Shown here piece after piece: positions 1 through 11,674 of a DNA stretch of 64,000 bases. The notes under the pieces were generated by a model. That model was given only the letters and a program-made list of their open reading frames with translations. It ran no database searches and had not been told where the DNA came from. The DNA lies in NCBI GenBank assembly GCA_947311845.1, contig CAMZMU010000063.1, forward strand, positions 122,371,964 through 122,435,963, given 5' to 3'. The position numbers and the translations under genes were made by a program. The stretch's first letter is position 1. The number at the start of each line of letters is the position of its first letter. The stretch is from Poa pratensis (lineage: Eukaryota; Streptophyta; Magnoliopsida; Poales; Poaceae).

Positions 1-384
1 CCACAGCCCACAGCGCTGCCCTGCGCTCTCCCTCCCACAGCACCGCCGCCGCTGCCCTCTCCTCTCCCTTCCATACCCCCCGCCGCCGTCGCCCTCAACT
101 CCACTCCGTCGGTAAGCTCAGCCACGCCCCTACCTCCTTCTCTCCCCCGCCGCCTCCCGTTTCTTCCGCTCCGCCACAAACCCGCAGCCGGCCAGCCACC
201 GGTGGGTCTCCCCAGCCGAACCTCCCTTCCATGGGAGGCGCCTCTTACGTAGCTGTCCCTTAGCTCTGAGCAATCAACCGCGCGATTTTAACGAACTTTG
301 GTGATCTCCTCTTCTCGCAGGGTTTCCTCCTCTCCGGCTGCGCTTACAGCAACCAAGACCCCGGAGACACCAGCGGCGGAGGTC
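1..384 (+). promoter_or_regulatory. 5' leader of the AAMP-like gene with a probable leader intron
   Basis: CT-rich, GC-rich leader typical of a grass 5' UTR. A good donor (GTAAGC, from 112) and acceptor (CTCGCAG ending at 320) suggest a 5' UTR intron at 112-320, leaving 321-384 as the leader before the ATG at 385. No TATA box is visible in the part present, so the promoter probably lies left of the window. The intron is inferred from splice signals only. Confidence 0.5.
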
Positions 385-3300
385 ATGAGTGTTACAGGCG
401 AGGGACCCGGCGAAGGCTCCGACGGCGAGGAGGTCTTCATCGATGACGAGGACATCATCAACGAGATACCCCTCGACGAGGAAGGTCAGTAGTCAGTACT
501 ACCTGTACAAGTACCCTCGTCCTGTACAGCAACGACTAGCAGTCTCTCCTTGATTCGGCTTGCTTCGTGCTTACTTTTTTTTTGTCTTGCTCAGATCTCC
601 CCGACCAAGACGACGATGATGATGAGCAGGAAGAAGACATGATGGGTATGTGCCTTTTTCCTGGCTACCCTAGCCGATATCAGTTACATGCTACTTTTTT
701 GTCTAGAAGAATTATACAGTGAACCACAACTTGATTCACCATATGATTTTCTTCATGATTCATCTGTTTTAGTATAGTGGTACTGTTTAGAAGGTTTGCA
801 TATTGCATTTGCATCTGTTCTTATTGGAGAGCGATGATCACCGGAATAAGATACCGTCTTTTAGTACTGATGACTGAATATTGCCTCTTACACTGAATCT
901 CCTTATAAATGAGCTCAGGCATGGCTCTTCTTCTAGGCCTACCTTTTAATTTTATTTCTGATAAACCTTGGGACCATGCTACCAGTTATTTGGTTGTTTA
1001 TATTACATGCAGTACACTCCAGACAACCTGAACTTCTTTACTCCGTCAGATTATAATGTGCTAGTAATTCAAATTTCCTTTCATTTCTGTTGTTTCAGAT
1101 GAGGTTGATGATGATTCAACATATGCATTTCATGGGCATACAGGCAAGATCTTGCTGAACAAATTAACTTAATACGTTTCGTGACTATGATTGATTGCTT
1201 GCCAGTTGTCAGTTACTACAGTCTCAGAGTATCTTTGCATTGAAAAATAATTATGTTAATAACTGATATCTTGGGTACAGATGAGGTCTTTGCTGCTGCG
1301 TGCAGTCCTGTAGACGCATCACTTGTTGTTACTGGAGGTAAAGATGACAGAGGGTTTCTTTGGAGGATTGGATCAGCAGAGGATGTTCAGGAGCTGCCTG
1401 GTATGGTTGACTCATCTTCTGTAGTCTAATTGGGATTAACGTACTTGATTCTTGTATGTAATTTTTTTCGTGACTTTCTCTATTCTATCACCTTTACAAG
1501 ATTACTTTGTTCTTCTATCTATGACTCATAAAAGTATTACTCATATATTGCAAGCAAGTCTCTTTCATTGGTTTTTCTTTTTTGGCAAATCTGTATATTT
1601 CTGTTCCTGTTGTATCGACTTATGTACCATAATTTGTTGATACACCCCTGGAATTGTCTCTCAGGCTTACATAATATCTGTTGACTATACAGGACATAAA
1701 GATACTGTATGCACTGCGGCTTTCAGTTCAGATGGGAAATTGGTGGCTTGTGGAAGTATGGATGGACAGATAAATGTGTGGAATACAGCTACACGAACAC
1801 TTCAGGGGACACTTGAGGGCTCTGAATCAGGCTTTGAGGTGATATGATGCTGGTCGCTTTCATTCGTTTAGCTGAATCCTTGTTTCCCGCTCTAGAACTG
1901 TATATAGTTACTCGATGATTAATTATATGTTTTTGGTTTTGTAGTGGCTTAAATGGCATCCGCGAGGTCACTTGATAATTGCAGGATCAGAAGACTGTAA
2001 TGTATGGATGTGGAATGCCGACCATAATGCCTTTCTGAATACATTTGCTGGCCACAGTAGCACAGTGACATGTGGTGACTTTACCCCTGATGGTACTGAG
2101 CAATTTCCTCGAGTGTTATTAAAGTTTATGCATGTTAACGTCATTAAGCTGCCTCCTAACATGGTATAAAATATATCACCCCAGTCTGTACTTTATCGGG
2201 TCCTGTTTTTTGGAACACGGCGCATGAAATTTTTCACCTGTATGTGACAATCTGTTTTTATTTATCAACACAGAGCTTCTTCATATCAGTTCAGATTTCA
2301 GAGAAACATATGGTGTATTTTATATTTCTGCTACTAACTTTGTTCTAAGTTAATTCTTCTATGCTGCTTTAACATCTCAGATCCTTTTTCCTGCTTACTT
2401 AGAAGTTTAGATCCCTGATGTTGCATACCCATTTTTAGCTAATTCTCATGTTTCCTTATGAAGGGAAGCTTATTTGTAGCGGATCAGACGATGGAACATT
2501 GAGGATATGGGACCCTAAAAGTGCACAATGCAGACATGTTGTTCGGGGTAAATAAAAATCATTTTCTATGCTGTGATTACCATATATTCATATGGTTGTT
2601 CTTGTGTGGTCTCTGTCAACCCTGAACTTTAATGTCCGAACTTTATACCTCAATCTAGGTCATGGCTATCATACTCAAGGATTGACATGTTTAGCTATTA
2701 CATGGGACTCCCAATCAATTATTAGCGGCTCTCAGGATAATTCCGTGCACATTGTGAATGTAAACTCAGGCCAGGTAGGTATATGTCATGATTTTGCACT
2801 ACTATTTTAACAGAAAGGTTGATGAATCACTCCCATCCATTCTGAATGAGCTTTGAATCATTCTCATCCAAGTTGGCATAGAATGAAAAGTATTTGATGC
2901 AATTTGTGGTTCTAACTATTGTTTGCATGTTAGATCATGTAAAAATAATTTAATTGCCGATTACCTTATTTTTGCTTGTAGCAATTTCGGCAGTTTTGTT
3001 CCTCAGACATACTGCAGGATTTTGTTTTCTTAGCAAAGTCACATGTATTCTGGTAGTTTTTAAACTTCTAGAAACATGTGGTCATGGTTTTGCATGTGTT
3101 GGTTGTTTTTGCAGTTTGTCGGTTCATTAGTTGGCCACACTAATTCCGTCGAGTGCATTGGCATCTCACCGAGGTACTTTTTCGTGATTTGTTCTTTGAC
3201 CATTGGAGTCTGCAACTCTGTATGGTAAACGGGCTGCACCATGCACATTGCCTTCCTACTGACCTAGCTAGCTTTGCCCCTGTTGTCTGCAGGTACAACT

Positions 3301-3699
3301 GGGTGGCTACAGGGAGCATTGATCAGACTCTCATTATCTGGGACCTCGCTCATCAAGCAATTAGATCTACTTGCGAGCATGATGTGGGTGTAGAATCAAT
3401 CGACCTTTTTGGTTCTCTCGTCTTTTTATGCCTCCATGAACTTACTGTTATTGGTGCTGTTCGATATGCAGGAGGGTGTGACATGCCTGGCGTGGCTGGG
3501 TTCGTCGAAATACGTAGCGTCGGGATGCATCGACGGCACAGTGCGCATCTGGGACAGCCTCTCCGGGGATCTGGCTCGCACGTTCAGTGGGCACAGGGAC
3601 GCCGTGCAGTCACTCGCCGTCTCTGTCGATGGCAACTCCATCGTCTCTGCCTCCTCGGATAATTCTGCCCGCGTCTTTGACATTTCCATGTTCAAGTAA
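385..3699 (+). CDS. WD40 repeat protein, angio-associated migratory cell protein (AAMP)-like
   Basis: Eleven exons join in phase to 395 codons plus TAA: 385-484, 595-645, 1099-1143, 1281-1400, 1693-1838, 1945-2092, 2464-2547, 2659-2774, 3115-3173, 3293-3383, 3472-3699. The start is the first ATG after a likely leader intron. It opens a very acidic N-terminus (about residues 1-60, many Asp/Glu runs), as in AAMP proteins. WD40 blades fill the rest. Visible blade signatures include GHTDEVFAAA, GHKDTVCTAAF, DGQINVW, CNVWMW, DGTLRIWD, GHTNSVECIGIS, DQTLIIWD, DGTVRIWD and GHRDAVQSLAV. The protein ends in a last WD strand (ARVFDISMFK). This matches the usual plant AAMP/transducin length of about 400 aa. 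The family is a beta-propeller scaffold; its plant role is poorly defined. Intron 3 (1144-1280) starts with GC rather than GT. The gene looks intact. Identity as AAMP-like is confident, function is not. Confidence 0.93.
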
Positions 3700-4843
3700 A
3701 GATGTACGTAGCAGCAAGCCAAGATTGGCTTCCTCGGCTTGCATGGCCAGGAATTGTACTTGTGTGTCATTATGGGGATATCTGAACTTCGCACTGGGTT
3801 TTGATATGTAGTCGGTCAGTGGTGCACAAGGGCCTCTTAAGTTAAAGGACCTGATATAAATGTTTGAGATGGCTTTTGTATTCTGCTCCATTCTATGTAT
3901 CTTTCCTGTATTTTTTGTCGCCGCTACATTTTTGGTGCGTGGATTCCGTTGCTGCTAGATATAGCAGATGAAAAATTCGGCAATATACCGATCGCGACTG
4001 GTCGATGGATCGATCTGAAGCTGCACAGCCCATTAGCCCATAGTCTTTTTATTTATTTTTTTCTGCTGGGCTGACAATACATAGGCACAATAAAATCAGG
4101 TGTACTTGCTACCACAAATCTCAGCCTATACCTGGGGGGTAAGCATAATGTTCCTCTATCCAGCTTGAATTATGAACCTGTTTAAATACGGTACGAACCA
4201 ATTTAGGTTTTTTCAGATGAATATGTTAATTAGCAACACATATGGTATACGTGTTAGACTATAGCTGACGTTTCATACAACCAGCTTCAGCATTTTCATG
4301 TTGGTATCCATATGCAATCGAGCTTAAAGAGTATGCATAGAGGTTGTATTGCTTATGTTATTTCTTCCCACTTTATTTTGTAATGGAAATAAAACATTAA
4401 AGTTAACCACAGGTTGAAGATCATATGTCTCTATGCAAACAAAAAAAATTGTATTATTATGGAAGGGTTGCTAATAAGATGAGCTGCTTGTATGATTTGA
4501 AATACCGTCAAAGATTGAAAACCCATAAATCTCTCTCTGTCTTCTTACAAAAATCCACAACAGTCAAAGAACAAAGAGGTTATCGAAAAAAGCGATTAGC
4601 CAGCAAAATGCATGGTAGTTGATTCATCTCAATAAGAATAAAGGATATATCCTTAGTTCCTTGCATATACTAGGGTATGGATTAATTGACTCGGTAGGCC
4701 ATGAAATAGCCACATTGACCTAACACAGAATCAGGCGACTTTGAAACGAAGAGACATGTAATGCAGTAAAATAAACTTAACTGATGGCTTAAGTTTTTTC
4801 TCGACTTCGCCATCTGCGCCAGCGGCGCAAACGGGTTATCTAG
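3700..4843. other. 3' UTR and intergenic DNA
   Basis: The first 200-400 bases are the probable 3' UTR of the WD40 gene; AATAAA-like words occur near 4089 and 4389 but none is clearly placed. The rest is AT-rich with short ORFs only. I see no gene or recognisable element. Confidence 0.6.
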
Positions 4844-4903
4844 CACGGGCGAAGCTATGTGTAAGTCACGGGGGGGGGGGGGGGGGGGGAAGCTCCGCCA
4901 CTG
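4844..4903. mobile_element. Very short degenerate hAT-like MITE containing a 20-base G run
   Basis: The right end, read on the minus strand, starts CAGTGGCGGAGCTT, the terminal motif of the hAT elements at 44061 and 44650. The left end CACGGGCGAAGCTA is an imperfect inverted match. Flanking 8-mers (ttatctag, ctatctac) agree at 6 of 8 positions, as expected for a decayed hAT target duplication. A pure G tract at 4870-4889 fills the middle. The call rests on terminal similarity only. Confidence 0.4.
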
Positions 4904-5198
4904 CTATCTACTGAGCTGCAACAACTGAATTAAACAAGTACTGCCACCGATGGCCGGCAGATACATCTAATTAATTACTCATCGACGGCTCGCCTGTCGT
5001 GGAGGCGGAACTCGGGACGCCGTCGGTGAAGGGGTAGGAGCAGGAGGACGTCAATTCCCTCTGGTCGCCTAACGATCCGGCCACGGCACCTGCAGACGAG
5101 ATGCCACTTTCCACTCCGCCCCCGCTTTGCTCCTCGTGCACCGGCTAGTCCGGCTCAGGCACCGCCGCCGGGAAGATGCCCGAACGCACAAACCTGCG

Positions 5199-5375
5199 CT
5201 AGAGTTTCCGCGCCACTGCGAGCGCTGCCACAGTGGCCACCGATGCGCCAACGGCGATTGCAACGATGGCGCTTGCCATCATCTTGCTCTGTCCGGCGAC
5301 ATCCTCCTTGCTAATCTCGCTCGCCAATTCCTTCGTCGACATGTCCGGCGCGACTGAGCCCGGGCCGAAATCCAT
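5199..5375 (-). CDS. Small 58-aa protein with a hydrophobic C-terminal segment
   Basis: ATG to TAG, 59 codons, just below common ORF cutoffs. Residues 1-33 are polar and charged (start MDFGPGSVAPDM, then an STKELASEISKEDV helix-like stretch). Residues 34-55 are an unbroken Ala/Val/Ile-rich segment long enough to cross a membrane. The protein ends RKL, a tail-anchor-like layout. Codon use is GC-biased as in grass genes. A TATA-like word lies 119 bp upstream of the ATG (5494-5501), and the sequence between is a CT-rich leader. I do not recognise the family. It could be a genuine small membrane protein gene, the last exon of a larger decayed gene, or chance. Confidence 0.5.
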   Translation of the reverse strand: MDFGPGSVAPDMSTKELASEISKEDVAGQSKMMASAIVAIAVGASVATVAALAVARKL

Positions 5376-5493
5376 GACGGATTGGTGGTTAGCGTTGTCC
5401 TGTTCCGGTGAGAGAGTGAGAGAGAGGAAGAAAGGGGAGTGTGTGTCAAAGAGTTTATGTGGTTTGATTCAAGTTTCTCCTCTATTGCCCCTG

Positions 5494-5501
5494 CTTGTAT
5501 A
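5494..5501 (-). promoter_or_regulatory. TATA-like box for the 58-aa ORF
   Basis: TATACAAG on the minus strand, 119 bp upstream of the ATG at 5375. It is followed by a pyrimidine-rich stretch suited to a 5' UTR. Inferred from position only. Confidence 0.4.
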
Positions 5502-5506
5502 GGAGG

Positions 5507-6009
5507 AGAACCATCTAATGCCAAGGGGGAGAACCATGTAAACTTTAAGTCAACTCTCTTGTCAAATCCGGCTTGACTTTTTTTAGAAAATAGGGCACCC
5601 CCCAGTTCCATTCATCAGAACGAAAACTACATGTCTTACAGGTGTTCAGATAATTACAGCACGCGAGACCAGCCGACGCACATGCCTAGCAGAAATCCGG
5701 CTTGACTTAAAAGGATTGTGATGTCACGGATTCGGAAACACTGTAGGTGATGACACATACTCTGTTGTATAACTGCCCATGGACAAACACCCTAGTACAA
5801 ACTATCCTCCCGGCTCCTGAGCACCAGCTCCTAACGAGCCGGCCATTACTACCACTACCCGAAACAGTCTCCTGAAGCTGGGCAACCTCAACCCCGACAT
5901 GCGGACACTCCCCCAAATCGGAACAACCCGACTTTGTCAGACAACCCGGTTTGCCGAGCAACTCGACTTTCCCGACAACCCGGCCACAAACACATGCCTA
6001 TTCCAACGA
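5507..6009. other. Intergenic or retroelement-derived DNA
   Basis: No gene seen. The part next to 6010 may be the LTR or 3' flank of the copia remnant to its right, but I cannot find paired LTR ends. Confidence 0.4.
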
Positions 6010-6366
6010 TCACTCCCTAGGCTTGTGTTCCCGCGACACCTTCACCATGCTGATACTTGAGCGTAGATCCGCGAGGCGGACTCGTCCAGGTGGCTTGGTC
6101 AGCATGCCGACGAGTTGGCGTTCGATGGGCAGGAACTCCAGCTCGAGCTTCTTCGCCTCCACATAGTTTCGAATGAAGTGATACTTCAACTCGATGTGCT
6201 TCAAGCTCTTGTGTAAGACCTTGAGCATCACCTGCTCGGCTTCGCTGTTGCTGAACTCGGCAAACAACTGAGTCAGCCAGATCCCTGGCAAGCAGTCGTG
6301 GCAGCAGCCATGTACTCCGACTCGCATCTCGAGAGAGCCATGATCTTATCCTTCTGGGTACGGCGT
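6010..6366 (-). pseudogene. Ty1/copia polyprotein remnant, RNase H C-terminus
   Basis: The minus strand encodes SESEYMAA, a short gap, then KHIELKYHFIRNYVE and GMLTKPPGRVRLADLR. These are the closing signatures of copia RNase H (usual forms SEAEYMA, KHIDIRYHFIRE, DILTKPL). The reading frame changes near 6320, and everything upstream (integrase, reverse transcriptase) is absent. This is a dead fragment of about 350 bp. Confidence 0.75.
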
Positions 6367-6374
6367 TGCGTGAG

Positions 6375-6570
6375 TTCGGCAACTATCGAGTCAGATGGGC
6401 ACGGCGTTCTGCGAATGGCATTGCACACGTCTTAGCTAAGGAAGGCTGCTGAATAGAATTATGCAAAACTTGGTTTATTTTGTACCCTGAGTGTGTTGAA
6501 AGCGCTCTGAACTTTGATTTGTCTGGTATCTAATAAAGCCGCAGCGATTCCCCCTAAAAACAAATCTCTT
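6375..6570 (+). pseudogene. LINE (non-LTR) RNase H tail remnant
   Basis: Plus-strand reading RRSANGIAHVLAKEG (6402-6446) matches the end of plant LINE-encoded RNase H domains (RSANKVAHxLAKxG type). A TGA at 6450 interrupts the frame. The same frame then reads WFILYPECVESALNFDLSGI to a TAA at 6531, the usual short C-terminal tail, followed by an AATAAA word. It is a 3' fragment only. Confidence 0.6.
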
Positions 6571-7418
6571 GATAGGACATCAAAAGAGTCACCATGCATA
6601 AGAAGTGCACCGGCTTAAGTTAAAGATGAACTATAACTAAACGGTCTTGATTTAATTTCGGCAAAATTAATTTCATGTAGTATTTTCCTGATGTAGGTGT
6701 GTTTCGTTTGGCTTCCAGATCTAAGATACACACATTTGACTTTAATATATAAACCAATAGAGCACTTGTATTAATTTTCATTGTCTCAACAATAATTTAC
6801 ACCTACAGAGAGTATCACTATCGAACTATGCAGAGAACCGTTAATAATCTAAGCTGATGGAGTGACATAAAAACTACGACAGATAATGAAATCAGTTAGT
6901 AATATTTTGAAAAAAAAAAACTAAGAATTCCGAGGATAACAGCTTGTATGAGATGCTAGCTGCAGGCAAGCATATAGTTCACATGCCATGTTTCATGTTG
7001 CCTCTAGCCCTGCAGAGTAAAAAGTAACAACCACACACGATATCCTAGGAACTAAAAAAATCTTGATTTTTGTTCAAATTAATGTTTATACAAAATGGAC
7101 TCAAATATATCTCTAGAAATGGATATAAGTATGTAGACAGAGACATCCCTCTACTAATAGAAATCAGAAGATGCAAAAGAGTTGCCACAGAGGGTAGCGT
7201 CGAAACTGATAGTGGCATCGATCCATGGGTACAATCAACAACATTGCCGTCGAAGCCACAATCTCTACCAGAAAATGCTCGCGAGAATGACTAACATAAG
7301 GAAATTCTAAGCTAGCATAGAAGTTGCTATGGCTGTCCAGAGTCTAGAAAGAGGCAACTGTACCAAATTGGCCAGAGGATGTACGCGTGAGATGATCAGG
7401 AAGACGAAAACTCAAAGG

Positions 7419-7450
<32 letters not shown>

Positions 7451-8066
7451 TGTTATTGCTTTTCCAAATCTGAATAGACTCAGAGACGTATAATAAAGAT
7501 CCACTACGGAAGGTGTCAGCTGCCTCCCACTAACTTCAGTTGCATGCAATGGAACATCACACAATCCGATTAATTAAGATCAAATAGCTTGTACGTGACA
7601 GCTTTGTATGGATTGCCAGCTCTGAATTTAGGGACAACACAATGGACAGATGAAGATGAGAATCAGATGGCTGAGATTTGTTGATGCTGATGCTAGGCTG
7701 CATGTTGAGATAGCCAACTTAAATGACATCCTAGTGAGTTTTGATTTATAAGAGGTATAGATAGATACATAGGATTGCTAAAACCATTTGTTTCACCTAT
7801 GTTGAACTGGATGAGAGGTAACCCACATGTCTCGAAGAGACGACAAGTTGGTCAAACCTAACAGGACCGATGTCAATTTCGTCCAGTGGTGTAGACATAA
7901 CGAAGTCGATCGAGTTAGTGCCTTTTTCTAATTCAAAAAATATATATAATGGCATAGTCTGAATTTCTGTGATAAGTAGTGACACCATCGTGATTTTCCC
8001 TATATAAAATTTAGGATTATAGTTTGGGTTACAACATTCGGCATAAGACCGAATCGCTGGACAATA
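6571..8066. other. AT-rich intergenic DNA
   Basis: Short ORFs only, with no domains recognised. The one clear feature is a GA/AG microsatellite at 7424-7450. Confidence 0.6.
7424..7450. repeat. (AG)n microsatellite
   Basis: About 13 uninterrupted AG dinucleotides in intergenic DNA. Confidence 0.95.
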
Positions 8067-8213
8067 CTTCCTCTGTTGTTAAATATAAGTCTTTTTAGAT
8101 TTTTCTTGATTCATATGTATCTAGACGTATTTCAATGTGTCGATTCACTCATTTCAGTATGTATTTAGTTCACATTAAAATGATCAAAACATTTTATAAT
8201 TTGTAATGGAGTA
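8067..8213. mobile_element. Degenerate Stowaway-type MITE
   Basis: The left end reads CTTCCTCTGTTGTTAAATAT and the right end, inverted, reads CTTACTCCATTACAAATTAT. Both resemble the CTCCCTCCGTTCC ends of Tc1/mariner Stowaway elements, and TA flanks the left end. The interior (AAGTCTTTTTAGA-like) also fits the grass Stowaway consensus. Confidence 0.55.
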
Positions 8214-8230
8214 AGTAGGTGTCAGTTAAG

Positions 8231-8420
8231 GGAGTGGTGTTTTGCCTCCCGGGTTCATATGCACCCTTTATTTAAAATGCATTTTGCGCATATTTTGAAA
8301 TGTCAAAAAAATTGAAGAAAAATGTTCGTGCATAGATCTTAACATGATATGTGTTCACAAAGTTGTTTCATGAAAATACGACATTTTTTGTGGCTTGTAT
8401 AAAAAAATTAAAGCCTTCTT
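8231..8420. repeat. Half copy of the foldback element at 55951-56343
   Basis: GTGGTGTTTTGCCTCCCGGG through GTTGTTTCATGAAAA aligns closely with 55951-56110, including the CACCCTTTATTTAAAAT core. Only the left arm is recognisable here. Confidence 0.65.
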
Positions 8421-10515
8421 AAACAACTAAAATACAAGTATGTACATACATCATACGTACATATTTTCTACTTTACTCAAGCATCCTCTCGGGAGTCTTA
8501 GCTCTCCCAGCAGTGTTAGTAAATACCGTAGCATATTGATCGACGATTCTTCAGTTAATCTTTTTTAAACGAGATTCTTCAGTTAATCTCCACACGGATT
8601 ATTTTGATGGGCTGGGCACCAGACCAAGCATAATGCCATCGGAAAAAACAAACGCATTGCAGTTCATGGGAAGTAACAAAAGAGAGGGAGAGCTAAGAAC
8701 GAACTCACATCATTTTATTCCCTACATCGTCGCCGTCAATTAATTCTCAGATACAGTAGGAGTATAACCTAAGAACAAGCTAGTCCATGGATCCATCGGG
8801 GAACGAAGGAATTTTCTTCTCTTGAATCTTGATGTCGACCGTAGAGGATTTGCCAAAGGTTCGAAATTGCCCTGTATCGCAGGCAGGGGAGTAAAAATCA
8901 GCAAGCAACCATGCGCCTGCTTGCTAGCTAGCTCCCGATGCATCAGCATGTACGCCAGTGTTCCCCTCAGAGTTGGCCCCGGCCGGCCACCGCCTTATCC
9001 GTCCATCCCGGCAACGCAAATGCGCCGCCGCCGCGAAGCATGATCGAGATCACATGCTGGTCATGGCACGCCGGCCGGTCGGTCAGCGGGCAGCTATGTA
9101 TGTAGTTTGGGGCGGCGGTGTGTGCGAGTCTGATGCTGCAAGATGAGAACGGAAGATGCTTCCTTTTGTACAGGGCAAAGTGATGGAGAAAGTTGGTCGT
9201 GATCGAGAGCCGAGGGGGCATCATCCCTGGGATATCCACCTCACTCCTTTTTCAACTTTGGCAAATGGCCATGGCATCTCCAACCAGGATATACTCAGGG
9301 GAGTGGCAATGCATGTCGATTGATCAATGCACCCTTTCGCTGCCTAGCCTCGTACTGTACACTCCTCCTTACTTTCCACCCTCCATCGTGTATTCTCATG
9401 TGGAGTCTTTTCCAGCAACCGGACAAATGAACAAAGGCAGCCTTTATTTATTTGCAGATCCTTCTTTTTTTTTTCTCGCCCTTTAGTCTGGCCATGCATA
9501 TGCAAAATGCCTTTTTAATTCGGTGCAAAGCTACTACTGTATTGGTTCCCTTTAGGTGGTTTGCTTTGATTAGCTGCAAAGCTCATAATCAATGTATGGG
9601 TTTTATTTCCTTTTTACTATTTAATCCATTATCAAAAATGTATGCCACCATAGAGATTTTGTTTATTATTGCATTGAGCATTTTGCCAGATAGATTTTCA
9701 GTTTGGATTCTTATTTTTTTCTTAAAAATGATTCACAAGGTGTTTTTTGTACACGATTCACAAGGTGTTGCATACCTTCTTTTTAATGTAGGTGAGCATT
9801 TGGCCGACATTTTTTCCGCCGAGAGGTCATTTTCGTAGATTTTACCAATGGTATGGTCCCCAACATTTTTAGTCTTCACACATTCACAACTTCCGACAGT
9901 TTTTTTTAGATACTAGCAAATGTGCCCGTGCGTTGCGATGGGAGATAAAAAATTCAACATTTGGAAGAAGATAACGTCATAGCTGCCCAAATTGCCCCAA
10001 AGTCGATTGGCCCGAGTTTGGTTTCTGTACCATATATACTGTTTGAATGACCCGGGAGATAATTTTCCATCATATACTGTTTGAATGAATCCTTGCCACA
10101 TAATATATGTCCACAACTATATTTGGTATCACTACCACAAATCGAAAGCTTATTAATTTCTTCTGTGTGCCCGGTGCCGGTGAGTCCTGTAGTGTTAGAA
10201 AATTTCGATAGAGGGAGTCAACCTCTAACCAAGATCACAGATTGATAATAATTCTTATATACTATCAAAAGATTGTGGAGACTGAACAGAGGAGGCACCA
10301 TTGACGCGTGAGTGCGTGACCACTGCCGGTCGCTGGCCAAGCTATTTCTTCTCCGATAGGGTCCAGTCTTGTCAATATTGGTGAAGCGAGCAGAAGTCAA
10401 AATTAACGAGAATTGCATATGCCCTTAAGCAACTCCTTGGTGTCTGATTCTCAAAACGTGTCCCCATCCCTTCTCCCGCCGCTTAGGTTGACGTTGTGCC
10501 GCTGGATTGGACGTG
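8421..10515. other. Intergenic DNA without a supported gene
   Basis: 8740-9240 is more GC-rich and on the minus strand has a short open stretch ending at a TAG near 8787. I cannot connect it to an exon or a family. A grass-repeat word (GTGCCCGTGCGTTGC) occurs near 9923, but no element ends could be paired. The last 90 bases are GC-rich and continue, across the retrotransposon nest, into the GC-rich DNA after 24172. Confidence 0.5.
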
Positions 10516-10932
10516 CTCGCTGATACGTTCAAAACGTATCTATAATTTTTGATTGTTTCATGTTAATATTATGCCTTTGGCACTTGTTTTTATATTAAGT
10601 TTATGATTTATTTGGACTAACCTATTAATAGTTGCAAAAGTGCACAATGTTCTTGTCTTACACTTTGATGTGTAGGAATTATCAAGAAAACAAGAGGAAA
10701 CCTTGTTGGAGTCGAATTGGAACTTTCCTGAAATCTGTCTGAGATCGTTTTACGAAGATGGGCTCGTTTGGGCCCGAAGACGGCATCCCACGGAAGTCTC
10801 GCCGAAGACAAAGCTGCAGGAAATTTTACGGCGAACGTTCTAGACATAAAATTCGCCTGATTCCGAGTCCGGACGGTCGAGATATGCCCGATTTACTGCA
10901 ACCCTAGATGGGATGACGGAAATCCGAGAAGC

Positions 10933-11040
10933 TATATAAAGGGAGGAACCCTAACTCGTGGAGAACTCCTCCACCCACGAATTGCAGCCACCAAAGCCAC
11001 GTTTTTGCCTCCCCCATGGATCCCATCTCCATGGGGGAGG
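10933..11040 (+). promoter_or_regulatory. LTR TATA box and leader hairpin
   Basis: TATATAAA at 10933-10940 is the likely core promoter. About 70 bp further on, CCTCCCCCATGG and CCATGGGGGAGG form a perfect 12-bp inverted repeat with a 9-base loop. The expected transcript leader would carry this stem. The same pair occurs in the other three LTR copies, with arms starting at 16647, 17530 and 22600. Confidence 0.7.
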
Positions 11041-11674
11041 GCTCCCAAGAAGCCATGAAGGAAGGGGGCTAAGGGGCGGTGCTTCCCATTGATGCCGGCG
11101 GCGCGGGAGGAGTTCCCCGCGCCACCGCCGGCGCCGGCGCCGCCCTGCGCTCCTCGCTGTCCCCTTCACCATCTTCACCGCCATCTCCATCGTCAATTCC
11201 TCCTTGTATTCAGTGATTCATCCTCCCACAAATCTCTGTACCGTCCTATGTAAACATGTTGTTTGATGCTATAATATTTATCCTATGATCTATGACATGT
11301 TTGTGTAGTTTATTTGTCTTTTGATTGCTTGGTTGAATGTCTTTGGTTCATTAGAGTTGTATGTTGATATGGTACTGTCCTTTGGTGCCCATTATACTTG
11401 TGTGCGCATGGATCAAACATCACGGGGTTGGTAGTATTTGTACACGAAGGGGGGAGTCCTGCCGGAGTGACAGAAAGCTAAGGGCGCGAACCGGTTAGTT
11501 ACACGTATGTGAGTAAGAGGACCTTAAACTTAAGGCTATGGTTGGGAAAACCTTAATGCATTGTTAGTATTCGCGGATGCTTTCTAACTATCCAATCATA
11601 TAGTACTTGTAATCCCAAGTAGTGGAGTGCATTTATATTTAGCCTCTCCCACATAGAAAACTGCATCGAAGACA

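Noticed and set aside
298..492. ORF from a TTG at 298 overlapping the AAMP start
   Set aside because: It begins inside a likely leader intron and at a non-ATG codon. The ATG at 385 in the same frame gives the usual AAMP N-terminus.
8740..9043. Possible exon on the minus strand ending SFPDGSMD, stop
   Set aside because: No partner exon, no family recognised, and competing open frames. Not supportable as a gene.
9901..9950. GTGCCCGTGCGTTGC word typical of a grass repeat
   Set aside because: The second end and a target duplication could not be found, so no element can be delimited.
10951..11196. Antisense Arg/Pro-rich ORFs in the LTRs (10951, 16542, 17338, 22575)
   Set aside because: They arise from the GCC-rich leader and the ATGG palindrome read backwards. 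Ends differ between copies.
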